From an uncultured Clostridia bacterium (lineage in GTDB: Bacteria > Bacillota > Clostridia > Monoglobales > Monoglobaceae), in contig CANQBQ010000016.1 of the NCBI GenBank assembly GCA_947589045.1, positions 1-53,868 on the forward strand: a stretch of DNA of 53,868 bases, in the 5' to 3' direction. Within the stretch, counting starts at the first letter, position 1; every line of letters starts with the position of its first letter. The notes under the pieces were generated by a model. The model was not told where the DNA came from. It saw only the letters and a list, made by a program, of their open reading frames with translations, and ran no database searches. Positions 47,117 to 53,868 of the stretch are shown here, piece after piece. A program made the translations under genes and the position numbers.

Positions 47117-48094
47117 TTATCTGTCTTTTATCGGCACGAATTTTAAAATAAGCTCCGTCAATGCCGGACCTCCGGCTACGAAGTAGAATACGCATACAAA
47201 CTCGGCGAGCGCTTTCGCGATGCCTGAGTTTAAGCCCGCGGCAATAAGCGCGTCCGCGCCCACACCCGCGAAGTGGTCGAGTATGGCGTATGTCAATACG
47301 CATAATATAAGTCTTATGATATTCGCGGTGTTATTGTCGGTCGAGAATTTTATAAACCGTCTTTCAATAAACCAGCCTATGAAAAATCCTATGCCCATAC
47401 CCGCGTTTTTGAATGAGTCCACAGCCATTTTCGAGCCTTCGACTATGACCGAGCCGTCAGCGGCGTAATCGACGGGATAGGACTTTAACGCGGCGTAGAG
47501 TATCAGCAGTACGCAAAGAGCCACGCCGCCGAGCAACACCCATATATCCATATTCGTATGCTCGTCGATAATCGGCATCAGCTTTGATATAAGGAACAGC
47601 ACCGCCGAGCCTATGATAAGCGCGACCACAACGTCCTGCGGCGTATGTACTCCGAGATAGTTCCTCGAAAAGCCGATGAGCAGAACAAGCACTGCCAAAA
47701 TTGCGCTAAACCACTTCGGAATTCTTGTGCCGTCCTTTGTGCTTACCGCAAGTCCTCCCCAAACGCTTACCGCGTTTGTGGTGTGACCGCTCGGGAACGA
47801 ATATCCCGTCGCATCGACTTTAGCCTCAGGCAGCGGAGTTATGCGCGAGTCGCGTATCCACGGGCGGTACACGCAGGCGGTTATTTTTATAAACCCGTTT
47901 ATTATTCTGTTGGTGTAGAGCGAGAACATAAGAAATATGCCCTGTCTTTTGTTTACGCCCCAATAAATCAAGCCTATAAAAAAGACAACGATGGATGTTT
48001 CGCCGAGCTTTGTTATAACCTCCATAAATGTGTCGAGAACTCCGCCCGTCGCCTCGCGGAAATTCTGCAACATAAGCAAATAATTGATGTCCAT
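47117..48094 (-). CDS. PAP2-family membrane phosphatase
   Basis: 325 aa with about 7-8 membrane helices. The three PAP2 motifs are complete: KX6RP (Lys70 to Arg77-Pro78), PSGH (101-104) and SRX5H (Ser143 to His150). Enzymes of this type dephosphorylate undecaprenyl pyrophosphate or phosphatidate at the outer face of the membrane. The C-terminal 130 residues carry extra helices beyond the usual domain. GAGGAG is 6 nt before the ATG. Its promoter faces that of the sensor kinase gene and shares the same box-plus--35 architecture, so envelope stress or signal-controlled expression is likely. Confidence 0.9.
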   Translation of the reverse strand: MDINYLLMLQNFREATGGVLDTFMEVITKLGETSIVVFFIGLIYWGVNKRQGIFLMFSLYTNRIINGFIKITACVYRPWIRDSRITPLPEAKVDATGYSFPSGHTTNAVSVWGGLAVSTKDGTRIPKWFSAILAVLVLLIGFSRNYLGVHTPQDVVVALIIGSAVLFLISKLMPIIDEHTNMDIWVLLGGVALCVLLILYAALKSYPVDYAADGSVIVEGSKMAVDSFKNAGMGIGFFIGWFIERRFIKFSTDNNTANIIRLILCVLTYAILDHFAGVGADALIAAGLNSGIAKALAEFVCVFYFVAGGPALTELILKFVPIKDR

Positions 48095-48126
48095 AATAAT
48101 CTCCTCTCGTTTTATTTACATACATA

Positions 48127-48155
48127 ATATTACCATAAAATTTTTTCTGTGTCTA
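48127..48155 (-). promoter_or_regulatory. PAP2 promoter
   Basis: Minus strand TAGACA (48155..48150), 17-nt spacer, TAATAT (48132..48127) with extended TGG before the -10. The stretch from the CGGCACGAA box through TAGACACA to TTTTATGGTAA is nearly identical to that of the divergent promoter. Confidence 0.75.
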
Positions 48156-48161
48156 TATCAT

Positions 48162-48235
48162 TTCGTGCCGTTTAAAGCGCGTTTTATGTCGCGCGGCAGG
48201 TGTTTCGGCACGAACGGTATGATTTACGGCACGAA
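48162..48235. promoter_or_regulatory. Divergent LytTR-type operator: repeated CGGCACGAA boxes
   Basis: Plus strand: CGGCACGAA at 48206-48214 and 48227-48235, exactly 21 bp apart. Minus strand: CGGCACGAA at 48170..48162 and a degenerate CGACATAAA at 48191..48183, also 21 bp apart. In each direction the inner box ends 6 bp before a TAGACA -35. Read on the opposite strand, the boxes give ACCGTTCGT and ACGGTTCGT with 12 bp between, matching at 9 and 8 of 9 positions the LytTR half-site I know as [TA][AC][CA]GTTN[AG][TG] with a 12-13 bp gap. The likely binder is the LytTR regulator encoded at 50234-50950. Confidence 0.75.
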
Positions 48236-48241
48236 CCGTTG

Positions 48242-48269
48242 TAGACACAAACGCTTTTTATGGTAAACT
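48242..48269 (+). promoter_or_regulatory. Sensor kinase promoter
   Basis: TAGACA (48242-48247), 16-nt spacer, TAAACT (48264-48269) with extended TGG before the -10. Weak core elements suit an activated promoter. Confidence 0.7.
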
Positions 48270-48290
48270 GTAAAAAAGGAGGGATAGGCT

Positions 48291-50182
48291 GTGAACACGG
48301 CGTCTAAAAGACAGTATGCTGTCGGCGTTTCTATCGTATGCACTGTTTTGATTTTTATACTAATGACATTTATGCTTCTTAGTATGACAAATATTAAGGA
48401 AGTAGGTATGGACCCCGGCAAGGATATGGGTTGGAGCTACGAATTGATTTCGGGCTCGGAGGCGAGAGCCGTTTCGCCCGAAATTATTGATGATTACACC
48501 GTGAGCTTCCCCGGCGAAAGCTGTCGTGCCGTAAGAGCAAAAAGGACTCTTGCGGAAGAACTTGACGGCGCACAGCTCGGAATGTATCTGTATGACGCGA
48601 TGTGCGGAGTCGATGTGCTCGTGGACGGCACAATGCTTTACACAAGCTTTGACGGTGCGCCGCGCGACGAGGCGGGCTTTGTGGTTGCCGACGGCTTAGA
48701 GGCGGCGGCAAGCGGTACGATAGAGGTCTATCTGCCCGAGGATTACCTCGGTAAGGAGCTTACGGTCGTCACGTATTTTCCCTCGGAGACCTCGGAGATA
48801 ATCCCCGTGTTTCCGTATCTTTGCAGCGTCGATACCGCGTTTTCCGTCACTTCGGTAGAGAATGTTCCGCCTATTTTCCGCGCAACTCTCTGCGCCATAC
48901 TCGCCTTCCTGACTGCGCTCGTATATGTTTTGGATATATCCAACGGCAGAGCGGATAAAAGAGTACTGCTCCTGACGCTGTTTTATTCAATGCTCACGCT
49001 CAAGCAGGCGTTTAAGTCTCTTGCCGGCTCGTACAGTCTTCTTGCTGAAAATCTGAATATGCTGGATTTTGTATGCGAGCTGTATATGGCGCCGCTGTTG
49101 ATGTTCGCGGCATTTCGCCTGACCTCGTGGCGGCGGTGGGCGTTGGCGTCGGCTACGGGACTGTGGTTTATATATGACTGTATTAAGCTGATATATTCCA
49201 GAATAGTTTACGGAGCGTTTTACGGTCAGGCGACCTCTTTGGTAATACTGTTTTTATATCTGTTGACGCTGGTGCTTGCAATAATCGAAGTTAAGCAAAA
49301 AAGGAAAGAAGACCTCAAAAATCCGACCTTATATATGTCGGGATTGCCGTGGTGGCGGCAATAAGCCGCATAATTATGTCGAGCGCGGAATGGGGCGGAA
49401 ACGTAGGCGAATACATTATGCAAATTGTGATATTTCCGCTTCAGGGATATTTTTATCCTCTGATGTTATTTGTCACATTCGTATGCGCGGTCACCGTTAC
49501 CGCGGCGGTAATTATCGAATTTGTAAAAAGAACGCTGAGAACAAGGGAAATGCTCAACGCCCTTGAAACGCAGAACCGTCAGGCTATGGAAGGTTACAGG
49601 CGAATGGCGGAGGCGGAGAAAGCGACCTACTCCGCGCGCCACGAAATGCGGCATCATATGCTTATGCTGTCGGGAATGTTAAAGGAGGGCGCAAACGACA
49701 GAGCGCAGGAGTACGCGGCGGCTCTGACGGACGAGTACGACGAGCTCCCCGAAGGGCAGTACAGCAAAAACACTATGGTAAACATTATTGCGGGGTCGTA
49801 TCTCAGTCGTGCCAAGGCGCACGGAATTGAGGTCGAATACAGTTTCAATCTCCCCGAAACCTTACCGATAGCGGACACGGATTTGTGCGTGTTCCTTACG
49901 AATATGTTTGAAAATGCGGTACACGCCTGCGAGAAAACCGACGCGTCGAAAAAGCGATATATAGATACGAAAATGTATATAAACGGAAATTATCTTTTTA
50001 TAGGCTGCACGAATAGTTCCCCTGATTTGGAACCGGAAACCAAAAAAGACCGAACGCACGGCTACGGCTTGGAAAATATGAAACGTATAGCCGAAAAATA
50101 CGGCGGAGTCCTAAAAATCGAAAGAGCGAGCGGCGAGTTCTCCGTGAAAAGCAGTCTGAACCTGAATACCGACAATATATAA
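48291..50182 (+). pseudogene. GHKL-type sensor histidine kinase split by a frameshift
   Basis: Two overlapping frames make one normal protein of about 630 aa. The first (48291-49364, GTG start after GGAGGG) has an N-terminal membrane helix, an extracellular domain to about residue 185 and several membrane helices, as in 7TMR-DISM-like sensors. The second (in frame from about 49337 to 50182) continues with the last helices, a coiled coil, the H-box (RHEMRHHMLML, about 49636-49668), N-box (NMFENAVHACE) and G-box (GYGLENMKR), i.e. a GHKL ATPase of the LytTR-partner class. The frames join at TATATAT (49330-49336), where removing one TA, or gaining one base, restores YVGIAVVAAISRIIM, a membrane helix. 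It may be a true mutation, a slippage site or a sequencing error. Confidence 0.85.
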
Positions 50183-50202
50183 AACAAGTAAAATAAGAGA
50201 AA

Positions 50203-50235
50203 AAACTACGGAGCGTTTCAAACGCTCCGTAGTTT
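50203..50235. terminator. Shared terminator of sensor kinase and response regulator
   Basis: A 13-bp perfect stem (50203-50215 with 50223-50235), loop TTTCAAA. It overlaps the last bases of the response regulator gene and serves both convergent genes. Confidence 0.85.
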
Positions 50236-50950
50236 ACATAACACCCATTTTGTCGAGATAGTCCAGAAATTCTATCTGAACTTTATTATAAAGCGCGTGA
50301 CTTATCGGAATAAGCTCGCCGTTTGTGATTTTTATATTGTAATGCGTAATTTCGGTGATGCAGTTCAGGTTTACCAAATAACTCCTGTGCGGACGTATAA
50401 ACGTCGAAGGAGGGAGCTTTGTCTCCATTTCCTTGAGCGTACTGCGAAGCTCCTCGCTCGTACCGTCCCTTTTTTGCAGGCTTATGCGGTGACCGTAAAT
50501 TTCAAAATATAAAATGTCCGACAATTTGATTTTTATTAAGCCGCGCGTCGTATTGAGATTTATGTAGGATGGCGCGTGTCTCTCGAGAAAACGCTCGAGC
50601 GCGGCGTTCAGCTTGTCGGGCGAAGCGGGCTTTAGTATGTAATACAGCGGCTCTGCGTCGTAGCTTTCGATGGCGTAGTCCCGGCAGGTCGAGATAAATA
50701 TAATGTCAAATTTATGCTTGCCCGACCTCAGCCGCTTGGCGTAATCTATGCCGTTGTCGTTCTCGAAAATGATGTCGAGAAACAGCAAATCGTAGCTCTC
50801 ACCCGCGTCCAAAGCCGCATCGAACGACTGCACATTCTGAAATACGGTAACAGAGCATTCCGTTTTCCTGTCAGCGAAAAAACCGCACACAAAGTTTTTG
50901 AGCGACGCGCCGAATGAGGCATCGTCATCGCATATGGCAAACTTATACAC
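50234..50950 (-). CDS. LytTR-family response regulator
   Basis: 238 aa. Receiver domain 1-120 with acidic Asp8/Asp9, phospho-acceptor Asp59 (LFLDI), Thr88 and Lys107 (ILKP). The C-terminal LytTR DNA-binding domain (about 130-235) shows ILYFEIYGHRISL, STFIRPHRSYLVNL and the terminal hydrophobic strand pattern. The start is GTG at 50950 with GAGGGG 10 nt upstream. It is encoded convergently to the sensor kinase, and its own promoter carries no CGGCACGAA box, so it seems to be expressed apart from the genes it likely controls. Confidence 0.93.
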   Translation of the reverse strand: MYKFAICDDDASFGASLKNFVCGFFADRKTECSVTVFQNVQSFDAALDAGESYDLLFLDIIFENDNGIDYAKRLRSGKHKFDIIFISTCRDYAIESYDAEPLYYILKPASPDKLNAALERFLERHAPSYINLNTTRGLIKIKLSDILYFEIYGHRISLQKRDGTSEELRSTLKEMETKLPPSTFIRPHRSYLVNLNCITEITHYNIKITNGELIPISHALYNKVQIEFLDYLDKMGVM

Positions 50951-50986
50951 GGAAGGTCATCCCCTCTTAAACCATAACTATATTTT

Positions 50987-51015
50987 ATTTTAGCATAAAT
51001 CGTCTGAAAAAACAA
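50987..51015 (-). promoter_or_regulatory. Promoter of the response regulator gene
   Basis: Minus strand TTGTTT (51015..51010), 17-nt spacer, TAAAAT (50992..50987) with an extended TGC. Confidence 0.7.
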
Positions 51016-51066
51016 CAGATTTATTTTGCCTGTTGAAAATAAAACCTGATTTCGCCCGCCGCACAT

Positions 51067-52026
51067 CTATATCATTGAAATAAATATCCAAGCGGCAATA
51101 AGCACCGCGCAGCCCGCGTAAAGCAGTCCTTTTGGGCTGTTTTTCCATTCTCCGGTTTTAAGACCCCACGCGGCGGATATTATAAGGGCGAGTGCGTTGA
51201 ATAAAATCCAGCCGGCACTTTTTCCAATCTCGCCCAGTGCGGTTACCGACAGTCCGTACATAAGAAGCGCCGCGTACCACACAACACTCGTTGCGAACAA
51301 TTTAAGCGTTCGCACGCCGCATCCCTTTTCCGCAATCGTATTCCACTCGCGCCTTGCACACAACTCGCATATGCACCAGATAAGTCCGGCAATACAGCCG
51401 CCTACTAAAACGGGCAGCCACCGTGCGCCCGACACCGCCGCCTGCGAATAGCCGAGCATAAGAAATTGCGCGGTTATGCTTTCGGAATGGGCAAAACCTA
51501 CGTTCATAGCTCCCGAGCCGAGTCCCGACAAAGCCGCGAGCAAAACTCCTACTGCGGAGCTTTTTAAGCCGCCGTCACGTCTTACACCGGCTATCGTCAC
51601 AATTATTACGCCGAATACGGTCAGCACAAGACCCGCCGCGAACATAACGGCGGAAGTGCCGACGGGGAATGAGCGATTTATAATCATAGGAGTCACGGAG
51701 CCGACTATTGTGGAAATTCCCATTGAAATTCCATATACCATTGACATACCTATCTTGTCAATGCCCTTTGAAAAACCAATCGCCGAAAGACCCCACAGCG
51801 CACCGCAAAATAGCGGAACAGTCCAATACGAAAATCCGTTCCCGAATATGACGCTCCAAAGCGAAGGCGCGGACGCCCAAGCAAAGCCGACGGCTGTTAT
51901 TATACATAAAATATTATATATCGCCCAAAACGCCGCCCAGGAAAACGGCGCGTATTTTTTATATCCCAATCCGAAGCTGCCTTGACAGACGCCCGCTATA
52001 AGCAGCATCGCAAATCCCGCAATCAT
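51067..52026 (-). CDS. RhaT-like sugar transporter (DMT superfamily)
   Basis: 319 aa, ten predicted membrane helices. The N-terminal GVCQGSFGLGYKKYAPFSW, Lys/Trp-rich after helix 1, is the pattern of L-rhamnose-H+ symporter RhaT, and the long helices with few charges fit. No rhamnose genes are nearby, so the substrate is open. The computed frame begins with a TTG at 52041 that overlaps the ribosome binding site; GGAGGG at 52037..52032 sets the ATG at 52026. Confidence 0.82.
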   Translation of the reverse strand: MIAGFAMLLIAGVCQGSFGLGYKKYAPFSWAAFWAIYNILCIITAVGFAWASAPSLWSVIFGNGFSYWTVPLFCGALWGLSAIGFSKGIDKIGMSMVYGISMGISTIVGSVTPMIINRSFPVGTSAVMFAAGLVLTVFGVIIVTIAGVRRDGGLKSSAVGVLLAALSGLGSGAMNVGFAHSESITAQFLMLGYSQAAVSGARWLPVLVGGCIAGLIWCICELCARREWNTIAEKGCGVRTLKLFATSVVWYAALLMYGLSVTALGEIGKSAGWILFNALALIISAAWGLKTGEWKNSPKGLLYAGCAVLIAAWIFISMI

Positions 52027-52064
52027 TTTATCCCTCCGCAAATTTCTGTTTTTTCATATACGAG

Positions 52065-52093
52065 ATTATACTACATTACAGCAAACTGCGCAA
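52065..52093 (-). promoter_or_regulatory. Promoter of the RhaT-like gene
   Basis: Minus strand TTGCGC (52093..52088), 17-nt spacer, TATAAT (52070..52065). Confidence 0.75.
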
Positions 52094-52103
52094 TACGCTT
52101 TTG

Positions 52104-52480
52104 AAATCCGTTGGATTTTTGTATGGCGGCGCACCAAATGGATGCGCTTTACTTTATTTTAACCGACAAAAATCCGAAGATTTTTGTCGGAGAGTACCCA
52201 ACGGGGCACAATTCACACTAAATTCGCAAGCATATAGCTTGCTCATTAAGTGTTCATTCAAAGCGACCGCCCGAAAGCGCACCTTTGCCCGAACAGGGCA
52301 AAGCAAGCAAAAAGGGCATTTTTAATACGCGCCGTAGGCGCACAGGGCTCCCAAAAAGGCCTAAAGACTTTTTGGGAAAAAGGAGCAAGTTTCCCGTAAA
52401 AGCGAAGATTTCCCAAACAGGGAAATCGGAGCATAAAGGGAAACTTGCGACGATGTGGGGTGCTGCGTCCGCGATGCAGC
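52104..52480. repeat. Non-coding array of perfect hairpins
   Basis: About 380 bp without a supported gene. Stems: 52104-52118 (6 bp, loop GTT); 52163-52190 (12 bp, loop CGAA); 52226-52242 (6 bp); 52283-52303 (8 bp, loop GAACA); 52329-52341 (5 bp); 52349-52377 (10 bp); a nested pair, outer 52385-52395 with 52438-52448 (11 bp) and inner 52407-52414 with 52420-52427 (8 bp, loop AAACA); 52462-52480 (5 bp). Such density is not expected by chance. It could be a palindromic intergenic repeat element, a structured RNA or the remains of a mobile element. Confidence 0.7.
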
Positions 52481-52537
52481 GAACTAAATCGGGATAAAAA
52501 AGAACTGATGTCATAGCGCCGACGGTGTAACCAATGC

Positions 52538-53398
52538 CTAGGATTGAGAGGATTGGAGAGTTGAGCTTATCAACAATCCGCTTCTGCTTAGCCTGTCAAT
52601 TTTCCCCTTGTCTAAATCCTCAATCGGGACGACAAGGCGAGATACATATTTTTCCTGTGAAAATTCTTTGCCGGTATAACCGCTTACGATACCTATACCA
52701 CGTGTATGACCGGTAGGCTTCAGACCGAGAGAGCGGATTTTTTCGTCAAACTCGGCATGCGCTTTGCTTATGGCTTGATAATTCCCGTAGCACAGCATAG
52801 AAAACGCCGTGCAGCTTGGATAAAACACGGTGTGCTCATCGGCGCAGGACGGTTCAAGCGGCACACAGCAAATATAAGTATTTTCGCCTTTCTTTGCCGA
52901 CAAATCATTGTTATTTATAACAAAAAGCCGTTCTGATATAAGCGGCCTGTAACCTTTTTCCACAGCCTCGCCGAAAAGATTATACATATCGCGGTATTTG
53001 TCGTCCTGGCTCGCGCCCTTAAATTCCTTTTGGTAACAGACATTTTCGGGCAGTGTTATAATTTCCATTTGAAGGTGCTGCTTGTCGTCCATCCTCAGCT
53101 TCATTTCCTCATACGCTCTTGTAAGAAGCGCAAGACGGCTTTCGAGCGCGGTAAGAAGTTCGGGCGATTTGCCGCTTGACGCATAGTACGAATACGCATC
53201 GTCATAAGTAAGACCCATACTCAAAAACATTTGAATATGCAAAATCTTTGTAATATTATAAATATCGTAATAGCGGTACCCTGTATTTTCATCGACGCGC
53301 GCGGGTGACAAAAGGCCTCGGTCCTCCATACGCAGAATAGTCGAACGTGAAATACCGCAGCATTTGCACACCTGACCTACCGTAAATAATTTTTTCAA
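52538..53398 (-). CDS. MerR-family regulator with effector-binding domain, TTG start
   Basis: 286 aa. Residues 1-75 are the MerR DNA-binding domain (LFTVGQVCKCCGISRSTILRMEDRGLL, TGYRYYDI; about 2-50), a linker helix follows, and residues about 120-275 resemble the GyrI/BmrR-type small-molecule domain. The first ATGs of the longer frame (53473, 53428) lack ribosome binding sites; AAGGAG at 53411..53406 stands 7 nt before a TTG at 53398, which also gives the standard MerR N-terminus KKLFTVGQ. It faces a short ORF across a shared control region. Confidence 0.88.
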   Translation of the reverse strand: MKKLFTVGQVCKCCGISRSTILRMEDRGLLSPARVDENTGYRYYDIYNITKILHIQMFLSMGLTYDDAYSYYASSGKSPELLTALESRLALLTRAYEEMKLRMDDKQHLQMEIITLPENVCYQKEFKGASQDDKYRDMYNLFGEAVEKGYRPLISERLFVINNNDLSAKKGENTYICCVPLEPSCADEHTVFYPSCTAFSMLCYGNYQAISKAHAEFDEKIRSLGLKPTGHTRGIGIVSGYTGKEFSQEKYVSRLVVPIEDLDKGKIDRLSRSGLLISSTLQSSQS

Positions 53399-53415
53399 AA
53401 AACCACTCCTTGCTA

Positions 53416-53473
53416 TTGACTTGTTCATAGGTGAACGTGTTGTAATTATAATGTATGCAAAGAAAAATGTCAA
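53416..53473. promoter_or_regulatory. MerR promoter/operator region
   Basis: Minus strand: TTGACA (53473..53468), 17-nt spacer, TATAAT (53450..53445), a full consensus match driving the merR gene. Plus strand: TTGACT (53416-53421), 19-nt spacer, TGTAAT (53441-53446), the long spacing typical of MerR-activated promoters. Between these plus elements lies the dyad GTTCA-TAGG-TGAAC (53423-53436), a good operator candidate placed just downstream of the merR start. Confidence 0.65.
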
Positions 53474-53557
53474 TATATAAAAGAGAAAAAAGGATTAAAA
53501 GATGTTAAGAGAAGAACCGACCAACTGTTGCCGGAGAAAATAGAGGAGGAAATCAAG

Positions 53558-53755
53558 ATGACTGATTGCGATAACAAGAGACCCTGTGCAGAGCACAGGA
53601 ATAATAATAAAAATGTGTGCAGGGGGGGGGTAATTCTCGGCGCATTAAGTCAAAAGCAGAGGGGAGAATTTAACGTGATAAAAAGGCTTACAAAACGAAT
53701 TATCAGTTTTACGATAACGCTTGCCATGGCAGTAGCACTGTTGCTACAATTGTGA
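53558..53755 (+). CDS. Short ORF with G9 tract running into a signal-peptide-like end
   Basis: 65 codons from the ATG at 53558, with AGGAGG (53544-53549) and 8-nt spacing. The first 38 residues are polar with three cysteines (MTDCDNKRPC, NVCRGG) and I recognise no family. A run of nine G at 53622-53630 lies within it; one G fewer would end the peptide after 24 residues. The last 26 residues from the internal GTG at 53675 form a signal-peptide-like helix. The strong ribosome binding site is the main support; the product is unknown. Confidence 0.4.
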   Translation: MTDCDNKRPCAEHRNNNKNVCRGGVILGALSQKQRGEFNVIKRLTKRIISFTITLAMAVALLLQL

Positions 53756-53868
53756 TGTACCCTAAGCAGCACAGCCGGTGTTGCTCAAGGATCACACCTA
53801 AGCTACAATGATAAGGTAATCGGTCTTACGGAGCACTGCTTGAGCTAACCACGCTCGTTCGTGCAAAC
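53675..53868 (+). pseudogene. Start of an exported-protein gene interrupted by a stop
   Basis: GTG at 53675 with its own site GAGGGGAG (53659-53666, 8-nt spacing) begins a basic-then-hydrophobic signal peptide (VIKRLTKRIISFTITLAMAV). A TGA at 53753-53755 stops it after the hydrophobic core; the same frame then runs on through small polar residues (CTLSSTAGVAQG) to a TAA at 53843-53845. This looks like a decayed secreted protein, but the window ends here and a complete short peptide is also possible. Confidence 0.35.

Noticed and set aside
47132..47140. Another CGGCACGAA in the window
   Set aside because: It lies in the coding end of the PAP2 gene (codons for KFVPIKD), far from a promoter, and has no partner 21 bp away; taken as chance.
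52104..52480. Possible CRISPR array
   Set aside because: The repeats here are inverted, not direct; stem sequences differ from one another and there are no constant-length spacers or cas genes.
52254..52514. Minus-strand frame of 86 codons and a plus-strand frame of 70 codons in the hairpin array
   Set aside because: Both run through perfect palindromes, lack ribosome binding sites and overlap each other; palindromic DNA often stays open on both strands.

Overview
The window looks like a Clostridia-type Bacillota chromosome, probably gut-associated. This is inferred from AGGAGG-type ribosome binding sites, the miaB / YlbF-family / mutS / mutL gene order known from Firmicutes, S-layer homology (SLH) proteins, LytTR regulation, and a nine-gene V-type ATPase operon in the order of the Enterococcus ntp operon. 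I cannot assign a genus. I see no rRNA, tRNA, CRISPR array or transposase gene.

1-6.7 kb: a minus-strand purine operon (purC-purF-guaA), divergent from nicotinate phosphoribosyltransferase and a long PRPP synthetase, so both sides of this divergon use or make PRPP. 6.7-13.7 kb: miaB, a YlbF/YmcA-like gene, mutS, mutL, rnhA. 13.8-18.8 kb: a sulfur and tRNA-modification block: iscS-iscU-mnmA on plus, and ttcA-like plus tcdA and an IscR-type regulator on minus. 18.9-27.4 kb: the V-ATPase operon on minus (ntpF-I-K-E-C-G-A-B-D), with the c-ring residues known to bind Na+ in Enterococcus. 27.6-30.7 kb: a polar amino acid ABC importer (two permeases, ATPase, lipoprotein binding protein).

30.8-50.9 kb is a cell-envelope island and the most unusual part. 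It holds two giant SLH-anchored proteins (1951 and 1755 aa) sharing a repeated unit of about 350 residues. The first also carries a papain-like protease, a lectin-like domain and, after an internal SLH triplet, a DUF3089-like alpha/beta hydrolase. The second is followed in the same likely operon by an NlpC/P60 endopeptidase and a VanX-type D-Ala-D-Ala dipeptidase lipoprotein. Next come a lipoprotein tyrosine phosphatase, a STAS-kinase fusion, a PAP2 phosphatase, a GHKL sensor kinase split by a frameshift, and a LytTR response regulator. The PAP2 and kinase genes are divergent. Their two promoters are near mirror images, each with a CGGCACGAA box exactly 6 bp before a TAGACA -35 and a second box (or a degenerate one) 21 bp further upstream. 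This is the pattern expected of a LytTR-controlled divergent promoter.

50.9-53.9 kb: a RhaT-like transporter, about 380 bp of non-coding DNA packed with perfect hairpins, a MerR-family regulator with an operator-like dyad, and a short ORF with a G9 tract running into a signal peptide cut by a stop codon. Most transcription units have recognisable -35/-10 elements with 17-bp spacing, and several starts are corrected here from ribosome binding sites.
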